39,633 bases of DNA from DASYVD01 sp050693035. GTDB taxonomy: Bacteria > Actinomycetota > UBA4738 > CALAEC01. Each line of letters begins with the position of its first letter. Within the stretch, counting starts at the first letter, position 1. Positions 22,672 to 31,399 of this stretch are shown piece after piece. The stretch lies in assembly GCA_050693035.1 (NCBI GenBank), contig JBOGWB010000056.1, forward strand, positions 1 to 39,633, given 5' to 3'. The translations under genes and the position numbers were made by a program. The notes below the pieces were generated by a model. The model saw only the letters and a list, made by a program, of their open reading frames with translations. It was not told the origin of the DNA and ran no database searches.

Positions 22672-23769
22672 TCAGAGCACCGACGTCTCCACCATTGGCC
22701 GGCGGGAAAGGAAGCGGCCGAGATCCTCCCCGGCCGCTTCCAGTGCCCGCGCCAGCCGCGGAGTGACGCTCTCGTAGAGGAAGGCCTCCAGCGTCACCGA
22801 GTCGTTTTTGACGCTGCGTCTCCACAGCCCGGCGATCCCGCCGTCGTGGAGGACGAGACCTGTGGGGAGGGTTCGATCCTTCCACGCCACCCGCGCCACC
22901 TCCGCGCGGGGATCGCCGAAATAGCGGGACTGCCTGTATCCCACGATGAGCTCGTCAAAGGGGTGCAGGAGGTCCACTCCGCGCCTCGATTCGGGATCCC
23001 CTTCCGGTGCCGCGAGCGACCAGAACGTGATGCCGTCGATCTCCTCGCCGATCACGTCGGATCCGAGCATGCCCAAACCCTCTTTGACATCGGCGACCGT
23101 GAGGCTGGACCACCACCGCAGATCCTGGACCGTCGCCGGGCCGTGGCCGGCCAGGTAGCGGCGCACCAGCTCCGCCAGCGCGTCCTCGCGATCGAACCGA
23201 CGGTCAGGGGGGACGCGCTCGTCGACCAGCGCGTACGTGCGTTGCTTCCCGGAGACACCGCCGCTACAGATGACCGTCTCCAGCTCGCAGTGCATGAGGA
23301 TGTAGGGAAGGCGTTGCCCCGACCGGTCGATCCTCGCGGCGTCGAGGACACCGGCGATCTCGTTACGGGTGAGCCGGTTCCCGCCCTGGAGCGCCGAAGC
23401 GACCACCGATTCGCGCCGGCGAAGTGTCCGCTGGTCCAGCCCGAGCTCCCGCAATCGCGATTCGATGGACCGTCGCACCCGGGGCCCGGTCAGCGCGAGC
23501 AACCAGCGGAGGTCGTCCCTGGCGACGAAGTGCCACGTCGGCCGCAACACGTGGGTGCGGACGATCGAACCTTGATCGAGGGCCCGGTCGACATCCGCGT
23601 CGACCAGACCCGGTGCGCGCTGCCCGATGGCCCACTTCGCCAGGCCGTATTCCTGCGCCTGCATGGCCCCGTGTCGCCGAACGACCTCGTCGGCCGTCGC
23701 GAAGCCGGTCCCGGTCAGGCCCGAGCTCCGCAGCCGCCGCGCCGATGTCAGAAAGGCGTCTACTCCCAC
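22672..23769 (-). CDS. Winged-helix DNA-binding protein, HTH_42 (AlkZ/YcaQ-related)
   Basis: A 365-residue member of the HTH_42 family, which includes DNA glycosylases AlkZ and YcaQ that unhook interstrand crosslinks, and many uncharacterised actinobacterial proteins. It shows a QAQ element (HGAMQAQEYGLAKWAIGQR, read in parts), the spot where AlkZ has its catalytic QxQ motif, then RPTWHFVARDDLRWLLAL and LLHPFDELIVGYR. Whether it is an active glycosylase is not decidable here. The GTG start at 23769 overlaps the last bases of guaA by 10; no good ribosome-binding site is seen, consistent with coupling to guaA. Stop lies 4 bases from that of the convergent CBS gene. Confidence 0.78.
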   Translation of the reverse strand: MGVDAFLTSARRLRSSGLTGTGFATADEVVRRHGAMQAQEYGLAKWAIGQRAPGLVDADVDRALDQGSIVRTHVLRPTWHFVARDDLRWLLALTGPRVRRSIESRLRELGLDQRTLRRRESVVASALQGGNRLTRNEIAGVLDAARIDRSGQRLPYILMHCELETVICSGGVSGKQRTYALVDERVPPDRRFDREDALAELVRRYLAGHGPATVQDLRWWSSLTVADVKEGLGMLGSDVIGEEIDGITFWSLAAPEGDPESRRGVDLLHPFDELIVGYRQSRYFGDPRAEVARVAWKDRTLPTGLVLHDGGIAGLWRRSVKNDSVTLEAFLYESVTPRLARALEAAGEDLGRFLSRRPMVETSVL

Positions 23770-25295
23770 TCGATGGTGGCGGGGGGCTTCGAGGAGATGT
23801 CGAAGAGGACCCGGTTGATCCCCGGAACCTCGGCCACGATCCGGGAGGAGATCCTCTCCAGGACGTCGTGCGGCAGGCGGGCCCAATCCGCGGTCATGGC
23901 GTCCTCGCTGGTGACCGCGCGCAGGACCACCGGGTGGAAGTAGGTCCGGCCATCGCCCATCACCCCGACCGAGCGGAGGGTGAGGAGTACGGCGAAGGCC
24001 TGCCAGATCGAGCGGCCCAGATCCGCGCGGCGCATCTCCTCCTGCACGATGCGGTCCGCGGCCCGGACCATGGCGAGCCGCTCCCGGTTGACGTCGCCCA
24101 CGATCCGCACGGCCAGGCCGGGGCCGGGGAAGGGTTGCCGCCACACGATGTCCTCGGGGAGGCCGAGCTCCGCCCCGACCGTGCGGACCTCGTCCTTGAA
24201 CAGGTCTCGAAGGGGTTCCACCAGCTCGAGGTCCATCCGCTCGGGCAGGCCGCCCACGTTGTGGTGGCTCTTGATCTTCGCGGCCGTGGGACTCCCCGAC
24301 TCGATCACATCGGGGTAGAGAGTCCCCTGAACCAGGAACCTCGCTCCTCGATGCTCCCTCGCCACTTCCTCGAACACCCGGATGAACTCCTCGCCGATCC
24401 GCCGCCGCTTCTCCTCGGGGTCGACGATCCCCTCCAGCCGGTCCAGGAACCGGTCCTCCGCCTTCACGTGCACCAGCGGGACCTTCAAATGCCGGGCGAA
24501 GGTCTCCTCCACCTGCTCGGGCTCCCCGTCCCGTAGCAACCCCGTATCCACGAACACGCAGGTAAGGCGATCCCCGATGGCCCGGTGCACCAACAGGGCG
24601 GCCACGGCGGAGTCCACGCCGCCCGACAGCGCGCACAGCGCCTCGGCCTCCCCGACCTGCTCCCGGACCCGGCCCACGGCCCGGTCGATCACGTTCACCG
24701 GGGTCCAGTCCGGGAGGAGACCACAGGCGTCGTACAGGAACCGCTTCAGGATGTCCCGCCCCTTCGGGGTGTGGGCCACCTCCGGGTGGAACTGCACGCC
24801 GAACAGCCCGCGCTCGGGGTCCTCCATCGCGGCCACCGGCGTCGCTTCGGTGTGCGCCGTGACCCGAAACCCCGCGGGAGGCCGGGCCACGGCGTCGGCG
24901 TGGCTCATCCACACCGTTTGGCGGGGCGGGAGGTCCCTGAGGAGGGTTCCCGGCGATGTGACCTTCAGGCCGGTCTTTCCGTACTCGCGGATCCCCGACG
25001 CCTGCACCTCCCCACCCAGGACCTGGGCCATGGCCTGCTGCCCGTAGCAGATCCCCAGGACGGGGACCCCCAGGGAGAGGAACCCGGGGTCGAGTGCGGG
25101 AGCCCCCGGCTCGTACACGGACGCGGGACCCCCCGACAGGATGATGGCCGCCGGACGCCGCCGAGCGAGAGCGTCCGGGCTCGCGCTGAACGGGACGATC
25201 TCGGAGTACACGTGGCACTCGCGGACCCTGCGGGCGATGAGCTGCGCATACTGCGCCCCGTAGTCGACGACGAGGACCGGGCGAGGATCGCTCAC
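23760..25295 (-). CDS. guaA: GMP synthase (glutamine-hydrolysing)
   Basis: Converts XMP to GMP with glutamine and ATP. The 511-residue protein has a class I glutamine amidotransferase domain (Cys83 in GICYGQQ, His170 and Glu172 in FHPEV), an ATP-pyrophosphatase domain with SGGVDS at 224-229, and the C-terminal dimerisation domain (KSHHNVGGLPE, RQPFPGPGLAVRI) ending in TIEWE, the invariant GuaA terminus. The start is GTG at 25295, putting the protein start just before DYGAQY; no purine-rich site precedes it, so translation may be leaderless, and a TTG 39 bases upstream is an alternative. Together with guaB3 at 26.5-27.6 kb it supports guanine nucleotide synthesis. Confidence 0.96.
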   Translation of the reverse strand: MSDPRPVLVVDYGAQYAQLIARRVRECHVYSEIVPFSASPDALARRRPAAIILSGGPASVYEPGAPALDPGFLSLGVPVLGICYGQQAMAQVLGGEVQASGIREYGKTGLKVTSPGTLLRDLPPRQTVWMSHADAVARPPAGFRVTAHTEATPVAAMEDPERGLFGVQFHPEVAHTPKGRDILKRFLYDACGLLPDWTPVNVIDRAVGRVREQVGEAEALCALSGGVDSAVAALLVHRAIGDRLTCVFVDTGLLRDGEPEQVEETFARHLKVPLVHVKAEDRFLDRLEGIVDPEEKRRRIGEEFIRVFEEVAREHRGARFLVQGTLYPDVIESGSPTAAKIKSHHNVGGLPERMDLELVEPLRDLFKDEVRTVGAELGLPEDIVWRQPFPGPGLAVRIVGDVNRERLAMVRAADRIVQEEMRRADLGRSIWQAFAVLLTLRSVGVMGDGRTYFHPVVLRAVTSEDAMTADWARLPHDVLERISSRIVAEVPGINRVLFDISSKPPATIEWE

Positions 25296-25387
25296 GATTG
25301 GAGGGAGGGTATCAGCGCCGAGGCGCCGCCTCAACGAAGCGAGTTCTTGCCGCTGGATGCGTGACCTCGCCGCTAGCGTAAGCGATA

Positions 25388-26218
25388 ATGCCGGCCGTGC
25401 GGGTGGTGGCCCTCATCGCGTCCCATGACGAAGAGCTCTTCATCGGGGGATGCATCGAGCACCTTCACAGCCAGGGCGTGGACACCTACCTTATCGACGA
25501 CGGCTCCACCGACCGCACGGTGGAGATCGCCGAGCGCTGCTGGGGTCGGGGGCTCATCGGCCTGGAGCGCCGGCCCTGGGATGGCGTCTACCGCTTGAGG
25601 TCGCTGCTCGAGAGGAAGGAGGAGCTGGCCGCAACCCTCGACGCCGACTGGTTTCTGCATCACGACACCGACGAGATCCGGCTCTCTCCCCATCCGAGCA
25701 TCACCCTGGCCGAGGTCCTGGCCGAGGTCGACCGGCAGGGGTTCAACGCGGTGAACTTCATGGAGTTCACGTTCCTCCCAACGCGCGAGTCCCCCGACCA
25801 TGACCATCCTCGTTTCCGGGACACCATGCGCTGGTACTACCCGTTCTCCCGCGGTGACACGGATCAGGTGAAAGCTTGGAAGCGGCAGCCGCGGCGGGTT
25901 CATCTGGCAGAGTCGGGTGGACACCTAGTGGACTTCCCGGGCCGAGCCGTCTGCCCCGTGCGGTTTCCCATGAGGCACTACCAGTTCCTCAGCCCGGCGC
26001 ACGCCGTCCGGAAGTACGTCCGGCGCATCCACGACCCGAGGGCCCTGGCCATGGGATGGCACGGCGGTCGAGCGACCCTCCGACCCGAGGACGTCGTCCT
26101 TCCGGGCCGGGACCAGCTCCGCGAGTGCATCAACGATCACCATCTGGACCCATCCGACCCCCGGAGGACGCACTGGCTCTTCGACCAGGAGGTCCGGGTG
26201 ATCGAGGCAGCGGGCTAG
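25388..26218 (+). CDS. Family 2-like glycosyltransferase
   Basis: A 276-residue protein with a GT-A fold start: VVALIASHDEELFIGGCIEHL, then VDTYLIDDGSTDRTVEIAE (nucleotide-sugar binding) and DADWFLHHDTDEIR, which holds the DxD-like metal site. No membrane segment, so a cytoplasmic or peripheral enzyme; donor and acceptor unknown. ATG start at 25388 with TAGCGT a few bases upstream, which could serve as -10 for a nearly leaderless transcript. It diverges from guaA. With the sulfotransferase and APS kinase downstream it suggests cell-surface glycan work in this region. Confidence 0.82.
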   Translation: MPAVRVVALIASHDEELFIGGCIEHLHSQGVDTYLIDDGSTDRTVEIAERCWGRGLIGLERRPWDGVYRLRSLLERKEELAATLDADWFLHHDTDEIRLSPHPSITLAEVLAEVDRQGFNAVNFMEFTFLPTRESPDHDHPRFRDTMRWYYPFSRGDTDQVKAWKRQPRRVHLAESGGHLVDFPGRAVCPVRFPMRHYQFLSPAHAVRKYVRRIHDPRALAMGWHGGRATLRPEDVVLPGRDQLRECINDHHLDPSDPRRTHWLFDQEVRVIEAAG

Positions 26219-26244
26219 GCCCTGAACAGGTTGATGAAACGGGC

Positions 26245-26430
26245 TCAACCAGCGTGGCGTTCGACGTGCGCGCCGAGGCGGGCGGCCACGGCGTCGAAGC
26301 GCGCGCTCAGCGCGTCGAACCTCTGGTCCATGCGAGTGCCGAGCGAGTCGATGCGCCCGCCCAGGTACCAGAGCGTCCCCAGCAGGGTCGCCGCAAGGAG
26401 ACCGGTCGCCGTCCAGGCCACCGCGACCAT
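26245..26430 (-). CDS. Mini membrane-anchored coiled-coil protein
   Basis: A 61-residue protein: one membrane helix (VAWTATGLLAATLLGTLWYL) followed by a heptad-type coiled coil (GTRMDQRFDALSARFDAVAARLGAHV). The repeated RFDALSARFDAV pattern matches the product at 33518, so both belong to one family. No domain of known function. ATG at 26430 is preceded by TACAGT about 10 bases upstream, suggesting an almost leaderless transcript; a GTG at 26463 would add 11 residues. Confidence 0.6.
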   Translation of the reverse strand: MVAVAWTATGLLAATLLGTLWYLGGRIDSLGTRMDQRFDALSARFDAVAARLGAHVERHAG

Positions 26431-26478
26431 CGTCGATTGAACTGTAGCACCGGGCGGTGACACGGACGCCGGAGCGGG

Positions 26479-27636
26479 CTAGGCCATCCCCACGCCCTGC
26501 GACCGCTGGAGCGCCTTGCCCTCCGTCTTGAGCGCCGGTGCCACCATGATCTCGGCCTTCTGAAACTCCCGGATGTTCAGATAGCCGGTGGTGGCCATGG
26601 ACGTCCTGAGACCCCCGAACAGATTGAGGGTGCCGTCGTTCTCGTGGGCCGGGCCCACCAGGATCTCCTCGAGTGATCCGATCTGCTTCGTCTGGACGCG
26701 CGTTCCTCGCGGCAGCGTGGGATGGAACGTTGCCATCCCCCAGTGGAACCCTCGACCGGGAGCCTCGTACGCCCGGGCCAACGGGGATCCGATCATCACG
26801 GCGTCCGCGCCGCACGCCACCGCCTTGGCGATGTCGCCGCCGGTTCGCATCCCGCCATCCGCGATGACGTGGACGTAGCGGCCGGTCTCGTGCATGTGCT
26901 GCATGCGGGCGGCGGCCGCATCGGCGATCGCGGTGGCCTGGGGCACTCCCACGCCCAACACCCCGCGGGTCGTGCAGGCCGCCCCCGGCCCCACCCCGAC
27001 CAGCACGCCGACGGCGCCCGTGCGCATGAGGTGCAGCGCCGTGGAGTATGACGCGCATCCCCCCACGATCACCGGCAGCTCGTACCGGGCGATGAACTCC
27101 TTCAGGTTGAGCGGCTCCGTGCGCGTGGATACGTGCTCCGCCGAGACCACGGTCCCCTGGATCACCAGGATGTCGAGCTCCGCCTCGAGCACCGCCTTCG
27201 CGTAGCGCGGGACCCGCTGTGGGGTGAGCGACGCCGCGGCCACCACTCCCGCCTGCTTGATCTCCCTGATCCGCTGGCCGACCAGATCGTCCTTGATCGG
27301 CTCGCCGTAGATCTCCTGCATCTTCCGGGTGGCCTTGTCGTCCGGGAGATCCGCGATCTCCTCGAACAGGTGCTCCGGGTCCTCGTAGCGGGACCACAGC
27401 CCCTCCAGGTTCAGTACGGCGAGGCCGCCCAACCCCCCGATGAGGGCGGCGGTGGCCGGCGAGACCACCCCGTCCATGGCCGAGGCGGCCAGGGGAAGCT
27501 CGAACCGATAGGCGTCGACCTCCCACGAGATGTCGATGTCGTCCGGGTCCCGAGTCCTGCGAGACGGAACGATGGCGATGTCGTCGAAGCCGTAGGCCCG
27601 CCTGGCCGATTTCCCGATGCCGATCTCGATCTCCAC
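26479..27636 (-). CDS. guaB3: IMP dehydrogenase-family protein GuaB3
   Basis: A 385-residue TIM-barrel enzyme of the IMPDH/GMP reductase family, GuaB3 subgroup common in actinobacteria and cyanobacteria. It lacks the CBS (Bateman) insert of ordinary GuaB and has the catalytic cysteine Cys221 in GPGAACTTRGVLG, phosphate-binding DGGMRTGGDIAKA, and MDGVVSPATA near the start. In cyanobacteria GuaB3 has been reported to act as an IMP dehydrogenase; its activity here is inferred. ATG at 27636 with GAGGAGGG upstream. It is followed, across the mini coiled-coil gene, by a divergent glycosyltransferase, and guaA is only 1.2 kb away. Confidence 0.88.
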   Translation of the reverse strand: MEIEIGIGKSARRAYGFDDIAIVPSRRTRDPDDIDISWEVDAYRFELPLAASAMDGVVSPATAALIGGLGGLAVLNLEGLWSRYEDPEHLFEEIADLPDDKATRKMQEIYGEPIKDDLVGQRIREIKQAGVVAAASLTPQRVPRYAKAVLEAELDILVIQGTVVSAEHVSTRTEPLNLKEFIARYELPVIVGGCASYSTALHLMRTGAVGVLVGVGPGAACTTRGVLGVGVPQATAIADAAAARMQHMHETGRYVHVIADGGMRTGGDIAKAVACGADAVMIGSPLARAYEAPGRGFHWGMATFHPTLPRGTRVQTKQIGSLEEILVGPAHENDGTLNLFGGLRTSMATTGYLNIREFQKAEIMVAPALKTEGKALQRSQGVGMA

Positions 27637-27662
27637 CCTGGATCCCTCCTCGGAAAACAGAA

Positions 27663-27689
27663 GACGCCGGGCCCCGGGGGCCAGGCGTC
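27663..27689 (-). terminator. Rho-independent terminator of the sulfotransferase gene
   Basis: Read on the minus strand, GACGCC and GGCGTC close a stem interrupted by one mismatch and continued by GGCCC/GGGCC; it is followed by TTCTGTTTTCC, a fair T-rich tract. It lies 10 bases past the sulfotransferase stop (27700) and before guaB3. Confidence 0.7.
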
Positions 27690-27699
27690 GAATGAAGCG

Positions 27700-28659
27700 C
27701 TATGGGTCGGGTCGCACCGCTGTGGCCACGGTACCATCCGGGCCCGACCCCTTCAACGAAAGCGAGGAGCTCGGTGAGGCCAGGGCTGCCTCCGCCGCGT
27801 GCACGGCATGACGGGCGGAGCGAGATGAGGCGGCAAATGTCTTCACCGCGGGCCGCAGCGCTGCCAGGGCTTCGCTCCGGACGTCGGAGGAGCCCTCGGC
27901 CCCCGGGACGTGCGCCCGGAGGACCAGGTGGAGAGCCTTGGCGGAGTCCGGAAGCTCGGGGTCGTCCACGACGTCGAGGGTGGAGGAGCGGTGGTGCTGG
28001 AGGTCCTCCCGCACCACCTCCCACACGGCTGTGCGGAGGTGCTCGAATCCCGCGGCCTCGTGTTCCCCGAGGAATCCGCTCAGCCGGGCCAGCGCCCCAG
28101 GCCAGTCGGACATGACATCCTCGTAGAACAGGATCAGACGGTCTTCCCCGGCGGTGCGCCGAACCGACCGCTCCACGTGGTCGACCCAGAGACGGCCCGC
28201 CTTCTCCACGGTGAATCCGTCCCGCCGGCCCAGGGAGCGGGCCACGTCCACCGGGTTGCGGAGGCAGAGGACGTAGCGCATCCCCGGCACCAGGAGCTGC
28301 CAGAACGGGAGGGTGAGGCAGGTCCGGGGATCCTTCCACCCCCACAGGTCGGACCGTCCGAACTCCCGGCGGATCACCTCCAGGGCGGCGCCCCGGAGGC
28401 CCGAGAGGGCCGGCGACCTCTCCCAGCCGGGATCGAGGGCCGGAGGCTCGTGCCAGCTTCCTCCCAGAAGCGCCAGGATCTCCTCGTTGAGCTGGACGAT
28501 CTCGTGGTGTTCCCAGAACCCCAGGGGGTTGTCGGGCCCGGCCTCGAGGAGCCGCTCCTCGGCGCCGAGGTCCACCCCGAGCAGGTTCAGGATCCGGGTG
28601 ATGAGGGAGGTGCCGCTCCGGTGCATCCCCAGCACGCACACCGCGGTCCGCTCGTCCAT
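27700..28659 (-). CDS. PAPS-dependent sulfotransferase family protein
   Basis: A 319-residue protein with the sulfotransferase nucleotide loop GMHRSGTSLIT (11-21), which binds the 5'-phosphosulfate of PAPS, and the 3'-phosphate site CLRNPVDVARSL around residue 135. FWEHHEIVQLNEEIL and WGWKDPRT are typical of bacterial members acting on glycans, lipids or small molecules. The acceptor is unknown. No signal peptide, so cytoplasmic. The C-terminal 45 residues are Ala/Ser-rich. PAPS could come from the APS kinase at 31.4 kb. ATG start at 28659. Confidence 0.83.
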   Translation of the reverse strand: MDERTAVCVLGMHRSGTSLITRILNLLGVDLGAEERLLEAGPDNPLGFWEHHEIVQLNEEILALLGGSWHEPPALDPGWERSPALSGLRGAALEVIRREFGRSDLWGWKDPRTCLTLPFWQLLVPGMRYVLCLRNPVDVARSLGRRDGFTVEKAGRLWVDHVERSVRRTAGEDRLILFYEDVMSDWPGALARLSGFLGEHEAAGFEHLRTAVWEVVREDLQHHRSSTLDVVDDPELPDSAKALHLVLRAHVPGAEGSSDVRSEALAALRPAVKTFAASSRSARHAVHAAEAALASPSSSLSLKGSGPDGTVATAVRPDP

Positions 28660-28713
28660 CGCCCCGGGCGCCTCAGTTCTCGCAGGCCCCGGCGCTGGCC
28701 GATCGGTGGGAAC

Positions 28714-29121
28714 TCAGCGGGTCCGCACCCTCAATGTCCGGGAGGTGGCCGAGTAGCACACGTGCCGGTGCGGGTGAACCCCCTCCATCTTGCCCTTGGC
28801 GATCACGGAGAAACGGGATGTCCGCCTGACCCGGTATCTCATCGAGTACCGACCTTCGCTGTTCGTTACAGCTTTGGCGACCACCCCATGGCCGTACCGG
28901 TAGAGGCGAACGCGCCGGCCTTGCCTGCAGAACAGCTGGCTCGAGCTGACCTTGCCGAAGAACCGAACCCTTGTTCCCTTCTTCACCACACCCGTCGGCT
29001 TCCGGCTGATGCTCACGGAGGACGTGGCCTGGAAGTTGTGCGCCACTGCGACGTCGGCCACCAGCAATCCCCAGGCCACGGCCACTGCCAGGACCCAGGA
29101 TCGGAGCGGTCTTACGGGCAT
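28714..29121 (-). CDS. Secreted small protein, function unknown
   Basis: A 135-residue product with a signal peptide (MPVRPLRSWVLAVAVAWGLL, cleavage probably after AVAHA-like AVA at about 25) and a mature part that looks all-beta: SSVSISRKPTGVVKKGTRVRFFGKV, then GRRVRLYRYG and SEGRYSMRYRV, in the style of Ig-like or FN3-like beta-sandwich modules that follow the pattern 'V.KGT.V.F.G.V'. Two cysteines (in LFCRQG and HVCYSA) may pair. ATG at 29121 is chosen over an upstream ATG because GGAGGAGG lies 6 bases before it. Confidence 0.7.
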   Translation of the reverse strand: MPVRPLRSWVLAVAVAWGLLVADVAVAHNFQATSSVSISRKPTGVVKKGTRVRFFGKVSSSQLFCRQGRRVRLYRYGHGVVAKAVTNSEGRYSMRYRVRRTSRFSVIAKGKMEGVHPHRHVCYSATSRTLRVRTR

Positions 29122-29241
29122 GTGCCTCCTCCAACCTAGACAGAACACGCAGGCCCAGTGGGGTCCGAGCCTGCGGGTCCGGACAGGCTACCGGCGCCCG
29201 GTCGCCAAAATCAATAGTCAAAATGCATAGGAATCCCTAGG

Positions 29242-29856
29242 ATGTCCGGTCTCGGAGGGCCGGCCGTGATCGAAATCCTCCTCATCTGCACCGGGAACAT
29301 CTGCCGCTCCCCCATAGCCGCGGGCCTCTTCCGGGAGCGGGGGCGAGGGCTCGCCGAACCCCTCAGGGTGCGCACGGCGGGTACCGGGGCGGCTGTGGGG
29401 CAGCCACCCACCCCCGAGGCGCTGGCGGCCGCGTCTGAGCTGGGAGCGGACATCCGGGAGCACCGGTCGGCTCCGATCCATCCCGGCAGGGTCGAAGCGG
29501 ACCTCGTCCTGGCCATGACGGCCTCGCACCGGCAGCAGATCCTCCACCGGGCGCCGGACGCGGCCCCCCGGACGTTCACCCTGAAGGAGCTGGCGGCCCT
29601 CCTCCGGGAGCTCCCGCCCGCGGAAGCCCCACCGTCCCGGGAGTCCGCGCTGGCCCGGATCGCCCGGGCACACGCCCTGCGGGCCACTCGAAGCCTTGCG
29701 GAGGACGAGGACGTGGCCGATCCGATCGGCCTGTCGGTGGAGGCGTACCGGGCAGCCGCCTGGGAGATCGACGGAACGGTGCGAGAGATCCTCGGGGGAC
29801 TCTTCGGTCTGGGAGAAGAGGTGGAGGAAAACCGGTCCCGCGCTCCCGGCGATTAG
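29242..29856 (+). CDS. Low-molecular-weight protein tyrosine phosphatase
   Basis: A 204-residue LMW-PTP. The N-terminal loop CTGNICRSP has nucleophile Cys16 and Arg22 (Cx5R), and the general acid Asp160 is in DVADPIG near the end, as in Wzb/PtpA. Length exceeds the usual 150-160 residues because of an insert of about 40 residues between the core and the Asp loop (about 105-150), which makes its substrate specificity uncertain. Such phosphatases often act with tyrosine kinases in capsule or polysaccharide export, fitting its glycan-related neighbours. The ATG at 29242 is likely; a GTG eight codons later is closer to the family start. Its stop almost touches that of the convergent beta-helix gene. 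Confidence 0.88.
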   Translation: MSGLGGPAVIEILLICTGNICRSPIAAGLFRERGRGLAEPLRVRTAGTGAAVGQPPTPEALAAASELGADIREHRSAPIHPGRVEADLVLAMTASHRQQILHRAPDAAPRTFTLKELAALLRELPPAEAPPSRESALARIARAHALRATRSLAEDEDVADPIGLSVEAYRAAAWEIDGTVREILGGLFGLGEEVEENRSRAPGD

Positions 29857-29857
29857 G

Positions 29858-31303
29858 TCAGTTCTCGCAGGTGGCCGCCTGGCCCCCGTCTGCGCCGTTC
29901 AAGCACAGATCGTCGTCCTGCCATCCCTGGAGGGAGTCGAATCCGGCTCCACCGGAGAGGAGGTCGAAGCCCACCCCCCCGATCAGAGCGTCGTTCCCGC
30001 CCCCGCCCTTGATCAGGTCGTCGCCCGATCCCCCGATCAGCAGATCGTTTCCTCCCCGACCGCGGATGATGTCGTCGCCCCTGCCGCCGCAGAGGATGTC
30101 GTTTCTCGTCGTGCCGTCGACGATGTCCGAGCCGCGGGTGGAGCGGTTCCTGCACTTCGCCATGCGTTCGAAGTCCGTGTTCAGCGCCCACGGGAAGAAG
30201 TTGACGTGGGCCGACACGGCCTGGCCTGCCCCGTTGCCCCAACGCGAAGGCCCCGAGCGGTGGCCCCACCAGTTGTACCGGGCGTCCAAGATGCCCGAGT
30301 ACCGGTCCCTCGCTTCCACGTCCACAGCCGCCTGCGCATTTCGGACGAACTCGTTGTCGTAGACGCGGATGTCCCCGTTCGGGTCGGGCTCGCGCAGCTG
30401 GCTCGCGGCGATCCGGATCCCCTTTCCATTCCCGTCCCGATAGACGTTTCCGACGATGTCCAGTCCCTGGACGCCGCCCCCGATGTAGACGGCGCTCCCC
30501 AAGGACCCGGTGTGGACGTTGTCGATGATGAGGGCGGATTGGGTGTTGATGAGGGCGATGGAGTTATCGCTCTCGAGCCGATTGTTCGAGATCGTTACCT
30601 CGAGTTGAGACGTTGTGCTGTCGAAAGCGCCGCCCGCAAGGAAGATGGCATTGCTCGGATGCCCGATGAACTTGTTCCGATCGATCTCGACGTCCGTGAG
30701 TCCCAGGTCCGAGTAGATCCCATTCCCGTCGCGGTCGTCGTCTCCCGCGGGCAGGATATCGCGGTCGTTGTTCTTGAAGAGGTTTCGCCGGACCAGTGTG
30801 GGACTGGCCCCGTCGCTGTTGAGGTAGAGGCCGAAGCCGTTGTCCTCGACGATGTTGTTGACGAAGGCGTAGCCCGAGGCATCGGGATCGAAGCGGACGC
30901 CCCACCCGGGATCCGTCCCTCCCCTGATGGTGAACCCGTCGATCGTCACCCCGCCGACCTTGACGTTGAAGGCGCCACCGGTCGTGCCCACGGTCGCCTC
31001 CGTCGTGGCGCCTCCCGGCCGGGTCCGGGCGTCGACCCCCGCTTGCGGCCCCTCGATACGCAGCTCTTTCGTGACCGAGACCGTCTCCGGGTAGTTGCCC
31101 GGGCACACCCTGATCCAGTCGCCAGCGGCAACCGCGGCGTGGTCGACGGCGTCTTGGATGGAGGCGAAGTCGACCCCCGCGCAGGTGGCCGGGCCGTCGT
31201 CGACGATCCAGATGCTGGCGGCGTGGGAGGCCGGAGCCCCCTGGATGATCGACGCCACCAACAGGCCCACCGATAGAAAGATGGTCCTGGACCTCGCTTG
31301 CAC
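29858..31303 (-). CDS. Secreted right-handed beta-helix protein with RTX-type calcium repeats
   Basis: A 481-residue protein with a signal peptide (to about residue 29, ASHAAS), a right-handed parallel beta-helix middle (about 40-375: repeated short strands such as VTIDGFTIRGGT, FVNNIVEDNGFGLYLNSDGASP, VRRNLFKNNDRDI) like pectate-lyase-type or surface adhesins, and a C-terminal RTX block (about 400-465) of GGxGxDxL nonapeptides (GGRGDDIIRGRGGND, GGSGDDLIKGGGGND, GGVGFD). RTX repeats bind calcium and fold outside the cell. No catalytic residues recognised; it may be a polysaccharide-binding or -cleaving protein. Start GTG at 31303. RTX proteins often need a type I system, but a signal peptide here argues for Sec export. 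Confidence 0.85.
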   Translation of the reverse strand: MQARSRTIFLSVGLLVASIIQGAPASHAASIWIVDDGPATCAGVDFASIQDAVDHAAVAAGDWIRVCPGNYPETVSVTKELRIEGPQAGVDARTRPGGATTEATVGTTGGAFNVKVGGVTIDGFTIRGGTDPGWGVRFDPDASGYAFVNNIVEDNGFGLYLNSDGASPTLVRRNLFKNNDRDILPAGDDDRDGNGIYSDLGLTDVEIDRNKFIGHPSNAIFLAGGAFDSTTSQLEVTISNNRLESDNSIALINTQSALIIDNVHTGSLGSAVYIGGGVQGLDIVGNVYRDGNGKGIRIAASQLREPDPNGDIRVYDNEFVRNAQAAVDVEARDRYSGILDARYNWWGHRSGPSRWGNGAGQAVSAHVNFFPWALNTDFERMAKCRNRSTRGSDIVDGTTRNDILCGGRGDDIIRGRGGNDLLIGGSGDDLIKGGGGNDALIGGVGFDLLSGGAGFDSLQGWQDDDLCLNGADGGQAATCEN

Positions 31304-31399
31304 TTCCGACGCTCCGCGGGTTTGGGGGGTGAAAGGCTAACGGTGACCGGGGTGCCTGACAAGCAGAGCAAGCGGCCTCGTTCGAACGGCTCTGGAACT

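Noticed and set aside
22672..25218. An 848-codon minus-strand frame spanning the HTH_42 gene and guaA
   Set aside because: Its N-terminal 480 codons are the wrong frame of guaA; only the part after about 23769 is real.
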